From Sinorhizobium sp. BG8 (GTDB taxonomy: Bacteria; Pseudomonadota; Alphaproteobacteria; Rhizobiales; Rhizobiaceae), in contig NZ_CP044012.1 of NCBI RefSeq assembly GCF_016864555.1, forward strand, positions 492,501-556,500: a stretch of 64,000 nt of DNA, in the 5' to 3' direction. The notes under the pieces were generated by a model. The model saw only the letters and a program-made list of their open reading frames with translations, made no database searches and was not told the origin of the DNA. Numbering within the stretch: the stretch's first letter is position 1; each line of letters opens with the position of its first letter. The position numbers and the translations under genes are program-made. Below are positions 1 through 8,888 of the stretch, one piece after another.

Positions 1-122
1 GCGTGGATGCCGGCGACCTTGAGTGGTGCCTGGGCGCGCGCTGACGGGACCAGGCCACTCACCCCAACGGCAAGTCCGGTCGCCAGAACGGCACGGCGTG
101 AAATCAGAATGCGATTGGTCAT
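1..122 (-). CDS. BMP-family ABC substrate-binding protein, N-terminus (partial)
   Basis: Only the first 40 codons are inside the window; the gene continues beyond base 1. The ATG is at 122 on the minus strand. The N-terminus has a twin-arginine-like stretch (ISRRAVLATGLAVG), a hydrophobic core and an ARAQA cleavage-like site, so the product is exported to the periplasm. The mature start APLKVAGIHA resembles the start of the basic membrane protein (BMP/Med) family of ABC transporter binding proteins, which usually bind nucleosides or related ligands. That family call rests on a very short match and is an inference. The gene is divergent from the flavoprotein at 362, with a 239 bp shared promoter region. 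Confidence 0.55.
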   Translation of the reverse strand, partial: MTNRILISRRAVLATGLAVGVSGLVPSARAQAPLKVAGIH

Positions 123-361
123 CGGCGGGTCCCCATCTTTTTTACCAACTGGTTCAAAAACCATAGGATTCGCACAAAACCGAGTCAAGCAAACGCACTG
201 CATAATAAATGATCATGCACCAAAATCAGCCACACTCCGGACGGGCGTTTCCAAACAATCACCCGGCTCAGCGGGCACCCAAACCCGTCCATGCCGCGAG
301 CCGTTGATTGTCAGCCCGATTGGTGGTCTGAACTCGGAGGGCACTGAATCGGAGGTCCAGC

Positions 362-1483
362 ATGGAAGAAGTCGAATGCGTCGTTGCCGGAGCCGGCGTC
401 GTCGGCCTTGCGATCGCCCGCGAGGCTGCAAGGCGGGGGCTGGAGACCTTCGTCATCGAGGCCGAGCCGATTATTGGCGCAGGCACGAGTTCCCGAAACT
501 CGGAAGTCATCCATGCCGGGCTCTACTATCCCCGTGGCTCGTTGAAGGCGCGCTTCTGCGTGGAGGGACGAAAGCGTCTCTATCGCTACGCCGAGGAGAT
601 GCACGTTCCGCACCGGCGCTGCGGCAAGCTGATCGTTGCAACGGATGAGAGCCAGCGCGCGGGATTGCAGAAGATCCGGGAGACTGCCGAGGCGGCCGGC
701 GTGACAGATCTCGAGCTGCTTTCGGACGACGCTGCCCGCGCTCTTGAACCCGCGCTCTCCTGCGTGGCTGCACTTCTTTCCCCATCGACAGGCATCATCG
801 ACAGCCATGCGCTCATGATGTCGTTGCGCGCCGACGCCGAAGACAGCGGGGCCGCCCTCGCCTTCAACACGGAAATCGTATCCGCCCGCAGGCGAATGGA
901 CGACGGCCTCGTTCTGGCCACGCGCGACACGACCAGCGGAACGCATTTCGAAATTGCCGCACGGACGTTCATCAACGCCGCCGGTCTTTCCGCCAATGCA
1001 CTTGCCATGGCCGTCGAAGGAACCGACCGCTCCAAGGTACCGAACCTCTACCTCGCCAAGGGGAATTACTTTTCCGCGCCGGCGCGAAACGTCTTTTCAC
1101 GGCTGATCTATCCCGTGCCGCAGGAAGGCGGGCTCGGCGTGCATCTCACGATGGACCTTGGCGGAAACATGCGGTTCGGCCCCGATGTCGAATGGACGGA
1201 CAGGATCGACTACCGGGTCGATCCTGAACGGTGTCGGGACTTCTTCAAAGAGATCCGCCGCTACTGGCCCGATCTTCCGGACGACTGCCTGCAGCCGGCC
1301 TATAGCGGAATAAGGCCCAAGCTCGCGCCGCGAGGCGCTCCCGCCGCCGATTTTGCGATCCACGGTCCGGCGATCCATGGGGCAAGCGGGCTCGTGCATC
1401 TTTTCGGCATCGAAAGCCCCGGCCTCACATCGTGCCTTGCCATTGCCGAGTATGTGATGGATCTCGCAACGCTCCGGTCCTGA
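362..1483 (+). CDS. FAD-dependent oxidoreductase, L-2-hydroxyglutarate dehydrogenase (LhgO)-like
   Basis: A 373-residue flavoprotein of the DAO/glycine-oxidase fold. The N-terminal dinucleotide-binding motif GAGVVGLAIA (about residues 10-19) is followed by SSRNSEVIHAGLYYPRGSLK, which matches the conserved segment of L-2-hydroxyglutarate dehydrogenases. A late GIRPKL segment is also typical of that subfamily. It probably oxidises a small 2-hydroxy acid and passes electrons to a quinone or oxygen; the substrate cannot be read from sequence. The start is supported by a GGAGG ribosome site 6 nt upstream. It is slightly shorter than classical LhgO (about 400 residues). It stands alone and divergent from the BMP-type binding protein. 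Confidence 0.75.
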   Translation: MEEVECVVAGAGVVGLAIAREAARRGLETFVIEAEPIIGAGTSSRNSEVIHAGLYYPRGSLKARFCVEGRKRLYRYAEEMHVPHRRCGKLIVATDESQRAGLQKIRETAEAAGVTDLELLSDDAARALEPALSCVAALLSPSTGIIDSHALMMSLRADAEDSGAALAFNTEIVSARRRMDDGLVLATRDTTSGTHFEIAARTFINAAGLSANALAMAVEGTDRSKVPNLYLAKGNYFSAPARNVFSRLIYPVPQEGGLGVHLTMDLGGNMRFGPDVEWTDRIDYRVDPERCRDFFKEIRRYWPDLPDDCLQPAYSGIRPKLAPRGAPAADFAIHGPAIHGASGLVHLFGIESPGLTSCLAIAEYVMDLATLRS

Positions 1484-1578
1484 CCCATCTGGCTTCCCAA
1501 GCGGAGTCCTCAAGTTTCGGCACAGGCCACAATCATCTTTGGAAGGTGGCGGACGACAAGCGAGGAGGATGCGGCCCC

Positions 1579-2247
1579 CTACTCCATGTCCTGCTCGACC
1601 GTTTCGTCCCGATCGTCACCGGCTGGGCTCCCGAACTCCGAAGTGAACTCCCTGCGGCTCAAAAGCCCGGAATCCTCGAGCATTTCGATATCGGGGAGGT
1701 CTCGCAGGCTGTCGAAGCCAAATGCGGAGAGGAAGGCAGGCGTGGTGACATAGGTATAGGGCGCGCCCGGCGTGGGACTGCGCGGACCATAGGTCACGAA
1801 CCCGGCCTGGCGGAGGTTCGCGATGGTATCGCGGCTGACCTCCTTTCCAAAGATCACCGAGATCTCGGACCGTGTCAGCGGCTGGAAGTAGCCGATCGCC
1901 ATAAGGACCGTGGCCTCATGCTGCGAGACCTCGTGCAGGGGTTCCGTGGGGGCGCCCGAAGCCCTGATCACTCCGGCGTAGCCGGGTCTCGTGCGATGCT
2001 GCCATCCGCCGGCGACCGCCACGAGTTCATAGGGCCGTTCGCGGAGATCGTCACAGATGTCGTCGATAATCAGCTCGATGTTGCACTCGCTGCCGACGAC
2101 ACGGCTGAGGGTCTCCCGCGACACCGGCGTGGCCGAGGCGAAGATCACTGCTTCGATGCGGTTCTTCCATTCACGCCAGCGACGCTCAGGTGGGAGGTCG
2201 GCGAGTTCGACGTCGATAAGGGCGAGTTGTTGCAGCCGCTTCGCCAT
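1579..2247 (-). CDS. scpB: ScpB-family segregation/condensation protein
   Basis: The 222-residue product matches the ScpB winged-helix family, the kleisin-bound subunit of the bacterial SMC condensin: an N-terminal KNRIEAVIFASATPVS segment, a central SQHEATVLMAIGYFQPLTR helix-turn segment and a second winged-helix-like IFGKEVSRDTIANLR stretch. The C-terminus (after about residue 195) is acidic and low in complexity. The partner ScpA is not encoded nearby. Instead the gene follows a DUF1403 gene with a 3 nt gap, so the two are surely co-transcribed. It is probably an accessory-replicon paralogue of the chromosomal scpB and may act in segregation of its own replicon; that role is inferred. Confidence 0.8.
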   Translation of the reverse strand: MAKRLQQLALIDVELADLPPERRWREWKNRIEAVIFASATPVSRETLSRVVGSECNIELIIDDICDDLRERPYELVAVAGGWQHRTRPGYAGVIRASGAPTEPLHEVSQHEATVLMAIGYFQPLTRSEISVIFGKEVSRDTIANLRQAGFVTYGPRSPTPGAPYTYVTTPAFLSAFGFDSLRDLPDIEMLEDSGLLSRREFTSEFGSPAGDDRDETVEQDME

Positions 2248-2250
2248 CGG

Positions 2251-3204
2251 TCAAAGCCCGTATAAGCGAAAGGTGGTGCGCCCGGTGAGTTCCCGGACGG
2301 CGCCCAGAGATTGCAGTCGATCGAAGAACCTGCGGCCCGAACGGTCCGTCGTCCTGTCCGTTGCGGAGCCGGCCGCGTGGGCATCCTCCGAAAGCAGTGC
2401 GGCCACGAGCGTCGAGGCCTCCTTGGCGCGAAGCTTGGGTGCGACTGCGATCAACATGTCGGCGCGCCGGGTGATCTCGGCGTGAAGATCAAAGGCGTCC
2501 GCCGCCGCCCGTGCATAGGCCAGGCTGCAGACCCGCATCCAGCTACCACCATCCTCGGGGGAAGCCGCAGCACAGCGCAACTCCGACCGCTTCACGTAAG
2601 GCACGAGGAGCGGCACCGGTGCCGGCCATTTCATGCGGATCGCGAGGGCCGCATCCGCAAACCAGAATGCAAGCGCTTCGGCTTCCGGCATCGCCTGCAT
2701 GACACGCGCGGCGGCCTGTCCCGCGGCAGCAAGCGGGCCCTGGCTTGCACCGACGACCTCTGTCACGCTCATCAGCAAGTCGGGAAGTCGCTCCCCTCGC
2801 CCGGGCGCCAGCGAGTCTGCAACCGATGCCTGCCAGCTCTCGCCATCGAGCGAAGCTTTTGTCGCAAGCCTGCGCCATGCCTCGAGAACGCGCCCCGCCG
2901 GCCCCGGATCGTCGCCGGGACGACGCAGCACCCAGGCATCGCGCAGGTCGGCCTCGCTTTCCTTGCGGCCCTGCATCCTGACCATCTCCGCCGCGTTCCT
3001 GAGCGCGAGCCGGCGGCGCCACAAGAGGCCAATCCCTTCGTCCTGCATCGCGATCGGGTGAATGGATGCAAGGGCTGCCCCGGCGGCGAAGGCAGCCTCC
3101 AGCGGATTTTCGAGGGCAACCCGCGACCGCGCCCAACCGGGAAACGGCTGGGGCTCTCTCGTTGCACGCGCTTGATCGTGGATAGACTTGTCGAATCGAA
3201 CCAT
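2251..3204 (-). CDS. DUF1403 family protein
   Basis: A 317-residue, alanine- and arginine-rich, mostly helical soluble protein with no signal peptide or membrane segment. I recognise it as DUF1403, a family known mainly from Rhizobiales and of unknown function. The start MVRFDKSIHD at 3204 is preferred over the longer reading frame to 3411, because the extra 69 codons look non-coding. It lies immediately upstream of scpB (3 nt gap), a pairing seen repeatedly in rhizobia, which suggests it works with ScpB, perhaps in place of ScpA. No ScpA/kleisin motif could be seen by eye, so that is speculation. Confidence 0.75.
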   Translation of the reverse strand: MVRFDKSIHDQARATREPQPFPGWARSRVALENPLEAAFAAGAALASIHPIAMQDEGIGLLWRRRLALRNAAEMVRMQGRKESEADLRDAWVLRRPGDDPGPAGRVLEAWRRLATKASLDGESWQASVADSLAPGRGERLPDLLMSVTEVVGASQGPLAAAGQAAARVMQAMPEAEALAFWFADAALAIRMKWPAPVPLLVPYVKRSELRCAAASPEDGGSWMRVCSLAYARAAADAFDLHAEITRRADMLIAVAPKLRAKEASTLVAALLSEDAHAAGSATDRTTDRSGRRFFDRLQSLGAVRELTGRTTFRLYGL

Positions 3205-3503
3205 GCTTGGAGAATAGCAAATGGCGGCGTTTTGACCTACGGCCAAAGCGGGAAAGCGCCGCAATATGCCATGAGCGCTGTTGTCCACCGGTCTTCCGCT
3301 TCGGGCCCGGCTCAGAGGCTGACGACGGTGGCGTGCCTCTTCACTTTTCGTTTGCAACGCAGGATTGGCCGCTTGTGCAGAAACAAAACCGCCCATACTC
3401 TCCACACGCACCCGGCAGTACCCGGAAGGCTTTCCATCACCCTGTTTCCCCTCTCCCGACCACGACGCCCGTCGATCCCACGTTTACTGCAGGCTCCCTT
3501 TAC

Positions 3504-4784
3504 ATGGCATCACCCAACGCGCTGAACCTCTACTGGCAGAGCACGGCACCTGGATCGGCCACTGTGCCGTTGACCGGAGAAACGAGCGCGGACGTCGTTA
3601 TCGTGGGCGGCGGCTATACCGGTCTCAGCTCTGCCCTGCACCTTGCCGAACGAGGGCTGAAGCCGCTGGTTCTCGAAGCGCATGACCTTGCCCACGGATG
3701 CTCGGGGCGAAATGGCGGTCAGGTCAACCCCGGACTTAAGGTCCCGCCGGACCAGTTGGAGGCGGATCACGGCAGCGACCTCGGCCAACGGATGTTTGCG
3801 CTCTCCCAGGGGGCACCCGACGAAGTGTTCGATCTCATCGAGCGACTCGAGATCGGTTGCTCGCCCGTGCGGTCAGGTACCTTGCGGGCGGCGATCAATC
3901 TTCCATCGCAGAAAGGCGAAGAGGATCTCTTCCGCCAGCTCTCGCTGCGCGGCATACCCGTCGAAAGGTTGGAGGCGGTCGAGATGGTGCGAAGAACGGC
4001 TACGCGCCACTACGTGTCGGGCCTGTTCGATCCTCGCGGCGGTCACATCAACCCGCTTGCCTATGCGCGCGGCATTGCGGCAGCCGCCCTTCGGGCTGGA
4101 GCACGCATTCACGCATTCTCGCCTGCCCAGACAATCGAAAGACAAGGGGTGAACTGGAAGGTCAGAACTCCCACCGGCACCGTCACGGCGCCGCATGCGA
4201 TCCTCTGCACGAACGGCTACACCGATAACCTGTGGCCCGGCCTCCGTCGTACCATCATTCCGGTCATGAGCGCGATCGTCGCCACGGATCCACTCCCACC
4301 TGCCCTGCTCGCTGACATCATGCCGAGCCGATCCTCTGTCTATGAGATCGGCTGGAATACCGTGTACTACCGCGTCGACCATCAGGGGCGGCTGCTTATG
4401 GGGGGCCGAAGCTCCGGGAAAACCAGCGGAGAGGAACGGACCGGTCATCTGGTTTCGCATGCCGAACGCCTCTGGCCATCACTGAAAGGAGTTGCGTGGC
4501 CATGGCGATGGAGCGGACAGGTGGCGCTCACCACCGACCACTACCCGCACCTGACCGAACCGGAAGCAGGCCTCCACCTGATGCTCGGATACAACGGTCG
4601 CGGGGTGGCGATGGCGACCCTCATGGGGCGCCTGCTTGCGGAGCGCATCGCCACCGGGGCGACACAGCCCTTTCCCATGCCGGTCGATATCGGGTTGCAC
4701 CCCATTCCGTTTCACGGGCTGCATCGGTTCGGAGTCGCGGCGCGGATTTTCTATGGCCGCTTGCGAGATGCTTTCAGCGTCTAG
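3504..4784 (+). CDS. FAD-dependent oxidoreductase of the DadA/gamma-glutamylputrescine oxidase family
   Basis: A 426-residue flavoprotein. The Rossmann motif VIVGGGYTGLSSALHLAERG is at about residues 31-50, followed by CSGRNGGQVNPGL, typical of amine/amino-acid oxidases such as PuuB and OrdL, which have a long N-terminal arm before the FAD motif. The C-terminal GYNGRGVAMATLMGRLLAE segment is the conserved FAD-ribityl region. It probably oxidatively deaminates an amine or N-substituted amino acid. The start at 3504 is chosen because the family begins just there; the frame is open upstream to 3207 but the extra part is not conserved-looking. The 299 bp before it hold no gene that I can support. 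Confidence 0.8.
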   Translation: MASPNALNLYWQSTAPGSATVPLTGETSADVVIVGGGYTGLSSALHLAERGLKPLVLEAHDLAHGCSGRNGGQVNPGLKVPPDQLEADHGSDLGQRMFALSQGAPDEVFDLIERLEIGCSPVRSGTLRAAINLPSQKGEEDLFRQLSLRGIPVERLEAVEMVRRTATRHYVSGLFDPRGGHINPLAYARGIAAAALRAGARIHAFSPAQTIERQGVNWKVRTPTGTVTAPHAILCTNGYTDNLWPGLRRTIIPVMSAIVATDPLPPALLADIMPSRSSVYEIGWNTVYYRVDHQGRLLMGGRSSGKTSGEERTGHLVSHAERLWPSLKGVAWPWRWSGQVALTTDHYPHLTEPEAGLHLMLGYNGRGVAMATLMGRLLAERIATGATQPFPMPVDIGLHPIPFHGLHRFGVAARIFYGRLRDAFSV

Positions 4785-5082
4785 CGCATTTTCGTGTTTC
4801 TCCGCGTCGGGGAAATCCTCCAGCCCTTTGACTTAAGGTAGTTCCTCACCCAGGGCCGCCTCGAACTTTTGCCGGCGGTAGTCTGGCGCATTTCGTGCAA
4901 TTGACGCGAGGCCGCTAGTGCGACCTCAAGAGTTTCCGGCCCGGCCGCCGACGGGCGTTTCGGCAAGGGTTTCCAAGCACGCGCGCTTGCCATAAGTTCC
5001 CACTATGTTCCGCCGTTTCTTTCGATTCGATGACTCGGCCAAGGGAACGACAAGCCGGAACACGCAATCTGCTGGAGTTTAA

Positions 5083-7155
5083 ATGAGCGCGGCAGCCTAT
5101 CTCGACAAACTGAACGATGCCCAACGCAGGGCCGTCGAATACGGGTCGAACCTGCCCGACGGATCGACGGCCGGACCGCTGCTCGTCATCGCAGGCGCAG
5201 GCTCCGGCAAGACCAACACGCTGGCGCACCGGGTCGCTCACCTGATCGTCAATGGCGCCGATCCGCGGCGCATCCTGCTGATGACCTTCTCGCGCCGTGC
5301 CGCGTCAGAAATGGCGCACCGGGTCGAACGGATCTGTGCGAAGGTGCTTGGAGCGAATGCGGGGATCATGACGGATGCGCTGACCTGGGCCGGCACATTT
5401 CACGGCATCGGTGCGAGGCTCCTGCGGGACTACGCCGATCAGATCGGCTTGAACCCCGACTTCACAATCCACGATCGGGAAGATTCGGCAGATCTCATGA
5501 ATCTGATCCGGCACGAACTGGGCTTTTCGAAAACCGAAAGCCGGTTTCCCACCAAGGGTACCTGCCTGTCCATCTACTCGCGCGCCGTCAATGCCGAGGA
5601 ACCGCTCGATCAGGTCCTCAAGACATTCTTCCCCTGGTGCGCGGGCTGGGAGAAAGAGTTGCGAGAGCTCTTCGCGTCCTATGTCGAAGCCAAGCAGGCC
5701 CAAAACGTGCTCGACTATGACGACCTGCTGCTCTACTGGGCGACGACCGTGAGCGATCCTGTTCTGGCCGACGACATCGCCGGACGCTGGGACCATGTCC
5801 TTGTGGACGAGTATCAGGACACGAACCGGCTCCAGGCCTCCATTCTCATGGCACTCCGGCCCGGCGGTGGCGGATTGACGGTCGTGGGCGACGATGCCCA
5901 GTCGATCTACTCGTTCCGCGCGGCGACGGTTAGAAACATCCTCGACTTCCCCAGCGCCTTCACCCCTGCCGCCGACATCATCACCCTCGACCGGAACTAT
6001 CGCTCGACCCAGCCCATTCTCGCGGCAGCGAACGGCGTGATCGACCTCGCGCGCGAGCGCTTCACCAAGAACCTCTGGACGGAGCGGGAAGCAGCCGACC
6101 GGCCGGCGCTGGTAACGGTTCGCGACGAGGCCGACCAGGCTCGCTACATCGTGGAGCAGGTGCTGGAGCGCCGCGAAACCGGAACACCGCTCAAGCAGCA
6201 AGCCGTGCTCTTTCGCACCTCGCATCACAGTGGCCCGCTGGAAGTGGAGCTCACCCGCCGCAACGTTCCCTTCGTCAAGTTTGGTGGCCTGAAATTCCTC
6301 GATGCCGCCCATGTCAAGGATCTGCTGGCGATCCTGCGCTTTGCCCAGAACCCGCGTGACCGCGTTGCAGGCTTCCGGCTGATGCAACTCGTTCCGGGCG
6401 TCGGCCCGCAGACCGCGGGTCGCATTCTGGACGTGATGGCGGACAATCCCGAACCACTCTTCGCGTTGGCCGAGGTTCCGCCGCCACCGCGTTCCGGGGA
6501 GGACTGGCCTGCCCTCATCGAAATGCTGCGCAGGGTGCACGCCGGGGCAACCGGTTGGCCGGCCGAAATCGCCGAGGCGCGCGCCTGGTATGAGCCACAC
6601 CTCGATCGGATTCATGAGGATGCCGACACCCGGCAGGCAGATCTTCTGCAATTGGAGCAGATTGCGGCGGGCTACCCTTCGCGCGAGCGCTTTCTGACAG
6701 AACTGACCCTCGACCCGCCGGATGCGACCAGCGACCAGTCCGGCGTTCCGTTGCTCGACGAAGACTATCTCATCCTGTCGACCATCCATTCCTCCAAGGG
6801 GCAGGAGTGGAAGTCAGTCTTCGTGCTGAACTGTGTCGACGGGTGCATTCCCTCCGACCTCGGTACCGGCACGACCGCCGAAATCGAGGAGGAACGGCGG
6901 CTGCTTTACGTGGCGATGACGCGTGCGAAAGACAGACTGCATCTCGTGACACCACAGCGCTTCTTCACGCACGGGCAGAATGCCAAGGGGGACCGCCATG
7001 TTTATGCGTCGCGTACCCGCTTCCTCCCCGCAACCCTCCTCCAGTTTTTCGAGTGCCTGACCTGGCCGGTCGCGGCGCCGGCCGCAGATGGCCAGAGAAG
7101 CCGCCGAGACATCAGGATCGATGCCGGAGCACGTATGCGCGGAATGTGGCGGTGA
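5083..7155 (+). CDS. UvrD/Rep-family ATP-dependent DNA helicase
   Basis: A 690-residue superfamily 1A helicase. The motifs are in order: Q-motif region LNDAQRRAVEY (residues 10-20), Walker A AGAGSGKT (37-44), motif Ia MTFSRRAASEM, Walker B VDEYQDTN (241-248), motif III GDDAQSIYSFRAA, motif IV RNYRST, motif V STIHSSKGQEW and motif VI VAMTRAKDRL. It unwinds DNA 3'-to-5' with ATP in repair, recombination or plasmid replication. It is near the usual length of 650-750 residues, but after motif VI only a short tail remains. It is monocistronic. It is probably an accessory paralogue, as rhizobia carry a separate chromosomal uvrD. Confidence 0.9.
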   Translation: MSAAAYLDKLNDAQRRAVEYGSNLPDGSTAGPLLVIAGAGSGKTNTLAHRVAHLIVNGADPRRILLMTFSRRAASEMAHRVERICAKVLGANAGIMTDALTWAGTFHGIGARLLRDYADQIGLNPDFTIHDREDSADLMNLIRHELGFSKTESRFPTKGTCLSIYSRAVNAEEPLDQVLKTFFPWCAGWEKELRELFASYVEAKQAQNVLDYDDLLLYWATTVSDPVLADDIAGRWDHVLVDEYQDTNRLQASILMALRPGGGGLTVVGDDAQSIYSFRAATVRNILDFPSAFTPAADIITLDRNYRSTQPILAAANGVIDLARERFTKNLWTEREAADRPALVTVRDEADQARYIVEQVLERRETGTPLKQQAVLFRTSHHSGPLEVELTRRNVPFVKFGGLKFLDAAHVKDLLAILRFAQNPRDRVAGFRLMQLVPGVGPQTAGRILDVMADNPEPLFALAEVPPPPRSGEDWPALIEMLRRVHAGATGWPAEIAEARAWYEPHLDRIHEDADTRQADLLQLEQIAAGYPSRERFLTELTLDPPDATSDQSGVPLLDEDYLILSTIHSSKGQEWKSVFVLNCVDGCIPSDLGTGTTAEIEEERRLLYVAMTRAKDRLHLVTPQRFFTHGQNAKGDRHVYASRTRFLPATLLQFFECLTWPVAAPAADGQRSRRDIRIDAGARMRGMWR

Positions 7156-7259
7156 ATTTCCACGCAGCCTTTAAAGTCCGGTGAACCGGCACCACGAAAG
7201 GATGCCGACCGTCGGGCTGACCACGCGCAGCGGCTCTCCAAAACCTCGCAGTTACGCAA

Positions 7260-7283
7260 AAAGCCGCCCCGGAGGGCGGCTTT
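7260..7283. terminator. Bidirectional intrinsic terminator between helicase and glnII
   Basis: A perfect 10 bp stem, AAAGCCGCCC / GGGCGGCTTT, with a CGGA tetraloop and A/T runs on both outer sides. It lies between two convergent genes, the helicase ending at 7155 and glnII ending at 7397, so it can end transcription in both directions. Confidence 0.8.
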
Positions 7284-7396
7284 CCAATGCGATTTGCCTG
7301 TAGACCTGTGACGGGCTGCCTATTCAGAGACTGCTCACAGAGAAGCCCGGCAGCGAGATGGCAGGGCCGCAAGACGGCCCCGTCAGCTTCCGAAAA

Positions 7397-8437
7397 TCAG
7401 GCGGCCTGCGAGACCTTGGCGCCCGTGTCGACCGACGAGATCGTCTTCAGGATCTGCGAAGCGATCTGGTAGGGGTCTCCCTGGGAGTTCGGGCGGCGAT
7501 CTTCGAGATAGCCCTTGTAGCCGTTGTTCACGAACGAGTGCGGAACGCGGATGGAGGCACCACGGTCGGCAACACCATAGCTGAACTTGTTCCACGGAGC
7601 CGTTTCGTGCTTGCCGGTCAGACGCATGTGGTTGTCCGGGCCGTAAACGTTGATGTGGTCATGCAGGTTCTTTTCGAAAGCAGCCATAAGCGCCTCGAAA
7701 TATTCCTTGCCGCCGACTTCGCGCATGTATGCGGTCGAGAAGTTGGCATGCATGCCCGAACCGTTCCAGTCGGTGTCGCCGAGCGGCTTGCAGTGGTATT
7801 CAACGTCGATGCCGTACTTTTCCGTCAGGCGCTGCAGCAGGTAGCGAGCCATCCAGACTTCGTCAGCGGCCCTCTTGGAACCCTTGCCGAAAACCTGGAA
7901 TTCCCACTGGCCCTTGGCCACTTCGGCGTTGATGCCTTCGTGGTTGATGCCGGCAGCGAGGCAGATGTCAAGGTGCTCTTCGACGATCTTGCGTGCGACG
8001 TCGCCGACGTTGCTGTAGCCAACACCGGTGTAGTACGGGCCCTGCGGCGCGGGATAGCCGGTTTCAGGGAAGCCGAGCGGGCGGCCGTTCTTGTAGAAGA
8101 AGTATTCCTGTTCGAAGCCGAACCACGCGCCCTCGTCATCGAGAATGGTTGCGCGCGAGTTGGACGGATGCGGGGTCTTGCCGTCCGGCATCATGACTTC
8201 GCACATCACGAGCACGCCGTTCGTGCGAACCGGATCGGGATAGACCGCGACGGGCTTCAGGACGCAATCGGAGCTGCGGCCTTCGGCCTGCATCGTCGAG
8301 CTTCCGTCAAAGCCCCAGAGAGGGAGTTGCTCAAGCGTCGGAAACGCATCGAATTCCTTGATCTGCGTCTTGCCGCGCAGATTGGGAACCGGGGTATAAC
8401 CGTCAAGCCAGATGTACTCGAGCTTAAATTTTGTCAT
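7397..8437 (-). CDS. glnII: Glutamine synthetase type II (GSII)
   Basis: The 346-residue enzyme makes glutamine from glutamate, ammonia and ATP in the cytoplasm. It is the eukaryote-like octameric GSII of rhizobia and not the adenylylated GSI. Diagnostic segments are FKLEYIWLDGYTPVPNLRGK at the N-terminus, LPLWGFDGSST (catalytic loop), WFGFEQEYFF, GPYYTGVG, GINAEVAKGQWEFQ and ADRGASIRVP. The start MTKFKLEYIW at 8437 matches the family, so the longer frame to 8491 is rejected. A sigma-54 type promoter lies about 90 bp upstream, which fits NtrC control under nitrogen limitation, as known for rhizobial glnII. The usual upstream gene gstI (DUF2735) was not found. Confidence 0.96.
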   Translation of the reverse strand: MTKFKLEYIWLDGYTPVPNLRGKTQIKEFDAFPTLEQLPLWGFDGSSTMQAEGRSSDCVLKPVAVYPDPVRTNGVLVMCEVMMPDGKTPHPSNSRATILDDEGAWFGFEQEYFFYKNGRPLGFPETGYPAPQGPYYTGVGYSNVGDVARKIVEEHLDICLAAGINHEGINAEVAKGQWEFQVFGKGSKRAADEVWMARYLLQRLTEKYGIDVEYHCKPLGDTDWNGSGMHANFSTAYMREVGGKEYFEALMAAFEKNLHDHINVYGPDNHMRLTGKHETAPWNKFSYGVADRGASIRVPHSFVNNGYKGYLEDRRPNSQGDPYQIASQILKTISSVDTGAKVSQAA

Positions 8438-8527
8438 TTCGAACCTTTCATCGGTCATGATGTTACTGGCAGGGGTCGAAAACAGCCCCACATCCAGCGT
8501 TCCGCCATCAACGGCTGCTTACCATTA

Positions 8528-8543
8528 TGCATTTACCGTGCCA
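8528..8543 (-). promoter_or_regulatory. Sigma-54 (RpoN) -24/-12 promoter of glnII
   Basis: Read on the minus strand the site is TGGCACGGTAAATGCA. The GG and GC dinucleotides are separated by exactly 10 nt, against a consensus of TGGCACG-N4-TTGCW; only one base of the -12 box differs. It lies about 90 bp before the glnII start codon. Two inverted repeats upstream, GGGTG-N7-CACCC (8570-8586) and GTGCG-N3-CGCAC (8598-8610), could be activator sites, but neither matches the NtrC consensus well. Confidence 0.75.
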
Positions 8544-8685
8544 GATCGAATTGCGGCGCCCCGAATGTGGGGTGACACAGGCACCCAACCGAGACGAGTG
8601 CGTTGCGCACAGGTCAACGGACGACGCGTTATTTAGGCCTTTCAACGGGCAACCGGTTGAACCGACAGAAAGGAGGTGAAACCAA

Positions 8686-8739
8686 ATGTCGCAGCCGGCC
8701 ACGGCGTGCCGCGCGTCCTTGAGGCTTAAACAATCGTGA
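8686..8739 (+). CDS. Possible 17-codon mini-ORF divergent from glnII
   Basis: An ATG at 8686 follows an extended Shine-Dalgarno AAAGGAGGTGA (8669-8679), essentially a full complement of the 16S rRNA 3' end. The reading frame ends at a TGA at 8737-8739 and would encode MSQPATACRASLRLKQS. It occupies the place where several rhizobia carry gstI, the divergent translational inhibitor of glnII, but shows no resemblance to DUF2735 that I can see. It may be a leader peptide or chance; the strong ribosome site is the only evidence. Confidence 0.3.
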   Translation: MSQPATACRASLRLKQS

Positions 8740-8888
8740 ACACGAATGCCGAAGCGAGGCGTCCGCCTAAATGTTGCGCTGCAGCGTCAAAAAATCTGAT
8801 CAAAATATAGTCACAAGCGAATTTTTTAGTCGCATTGGATGCTTGTGGCCAGCGCCGCGTCGCGCCGGCCAAAAGAATTTCGCTCGAA

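Noticed and set aside
4785-5082. A 70-codon frame (4781-4993, minus) in the gap before the helicase
   Set aside because: No ribosome site, no motif, and it overlaps the end of the oxidase gene; the gap seems non-coding.
5305-6789. A 494-codon open frame opposite the helicase
   Set aside because: High-G+C shadow of a clear helicase gene; no motif or ribosome site.
7358-8575. A 405-codon open frame on the plus strand over glnII
   Set aside because: It is the reverse of a highly conserved glutamine synthetase; no family resemblance.
8570-8610. Inverted repeats as NtrC enhancer sites
   Set aside because: The arms point the wrong way or have the wrong spacing for the NtrC consensus.
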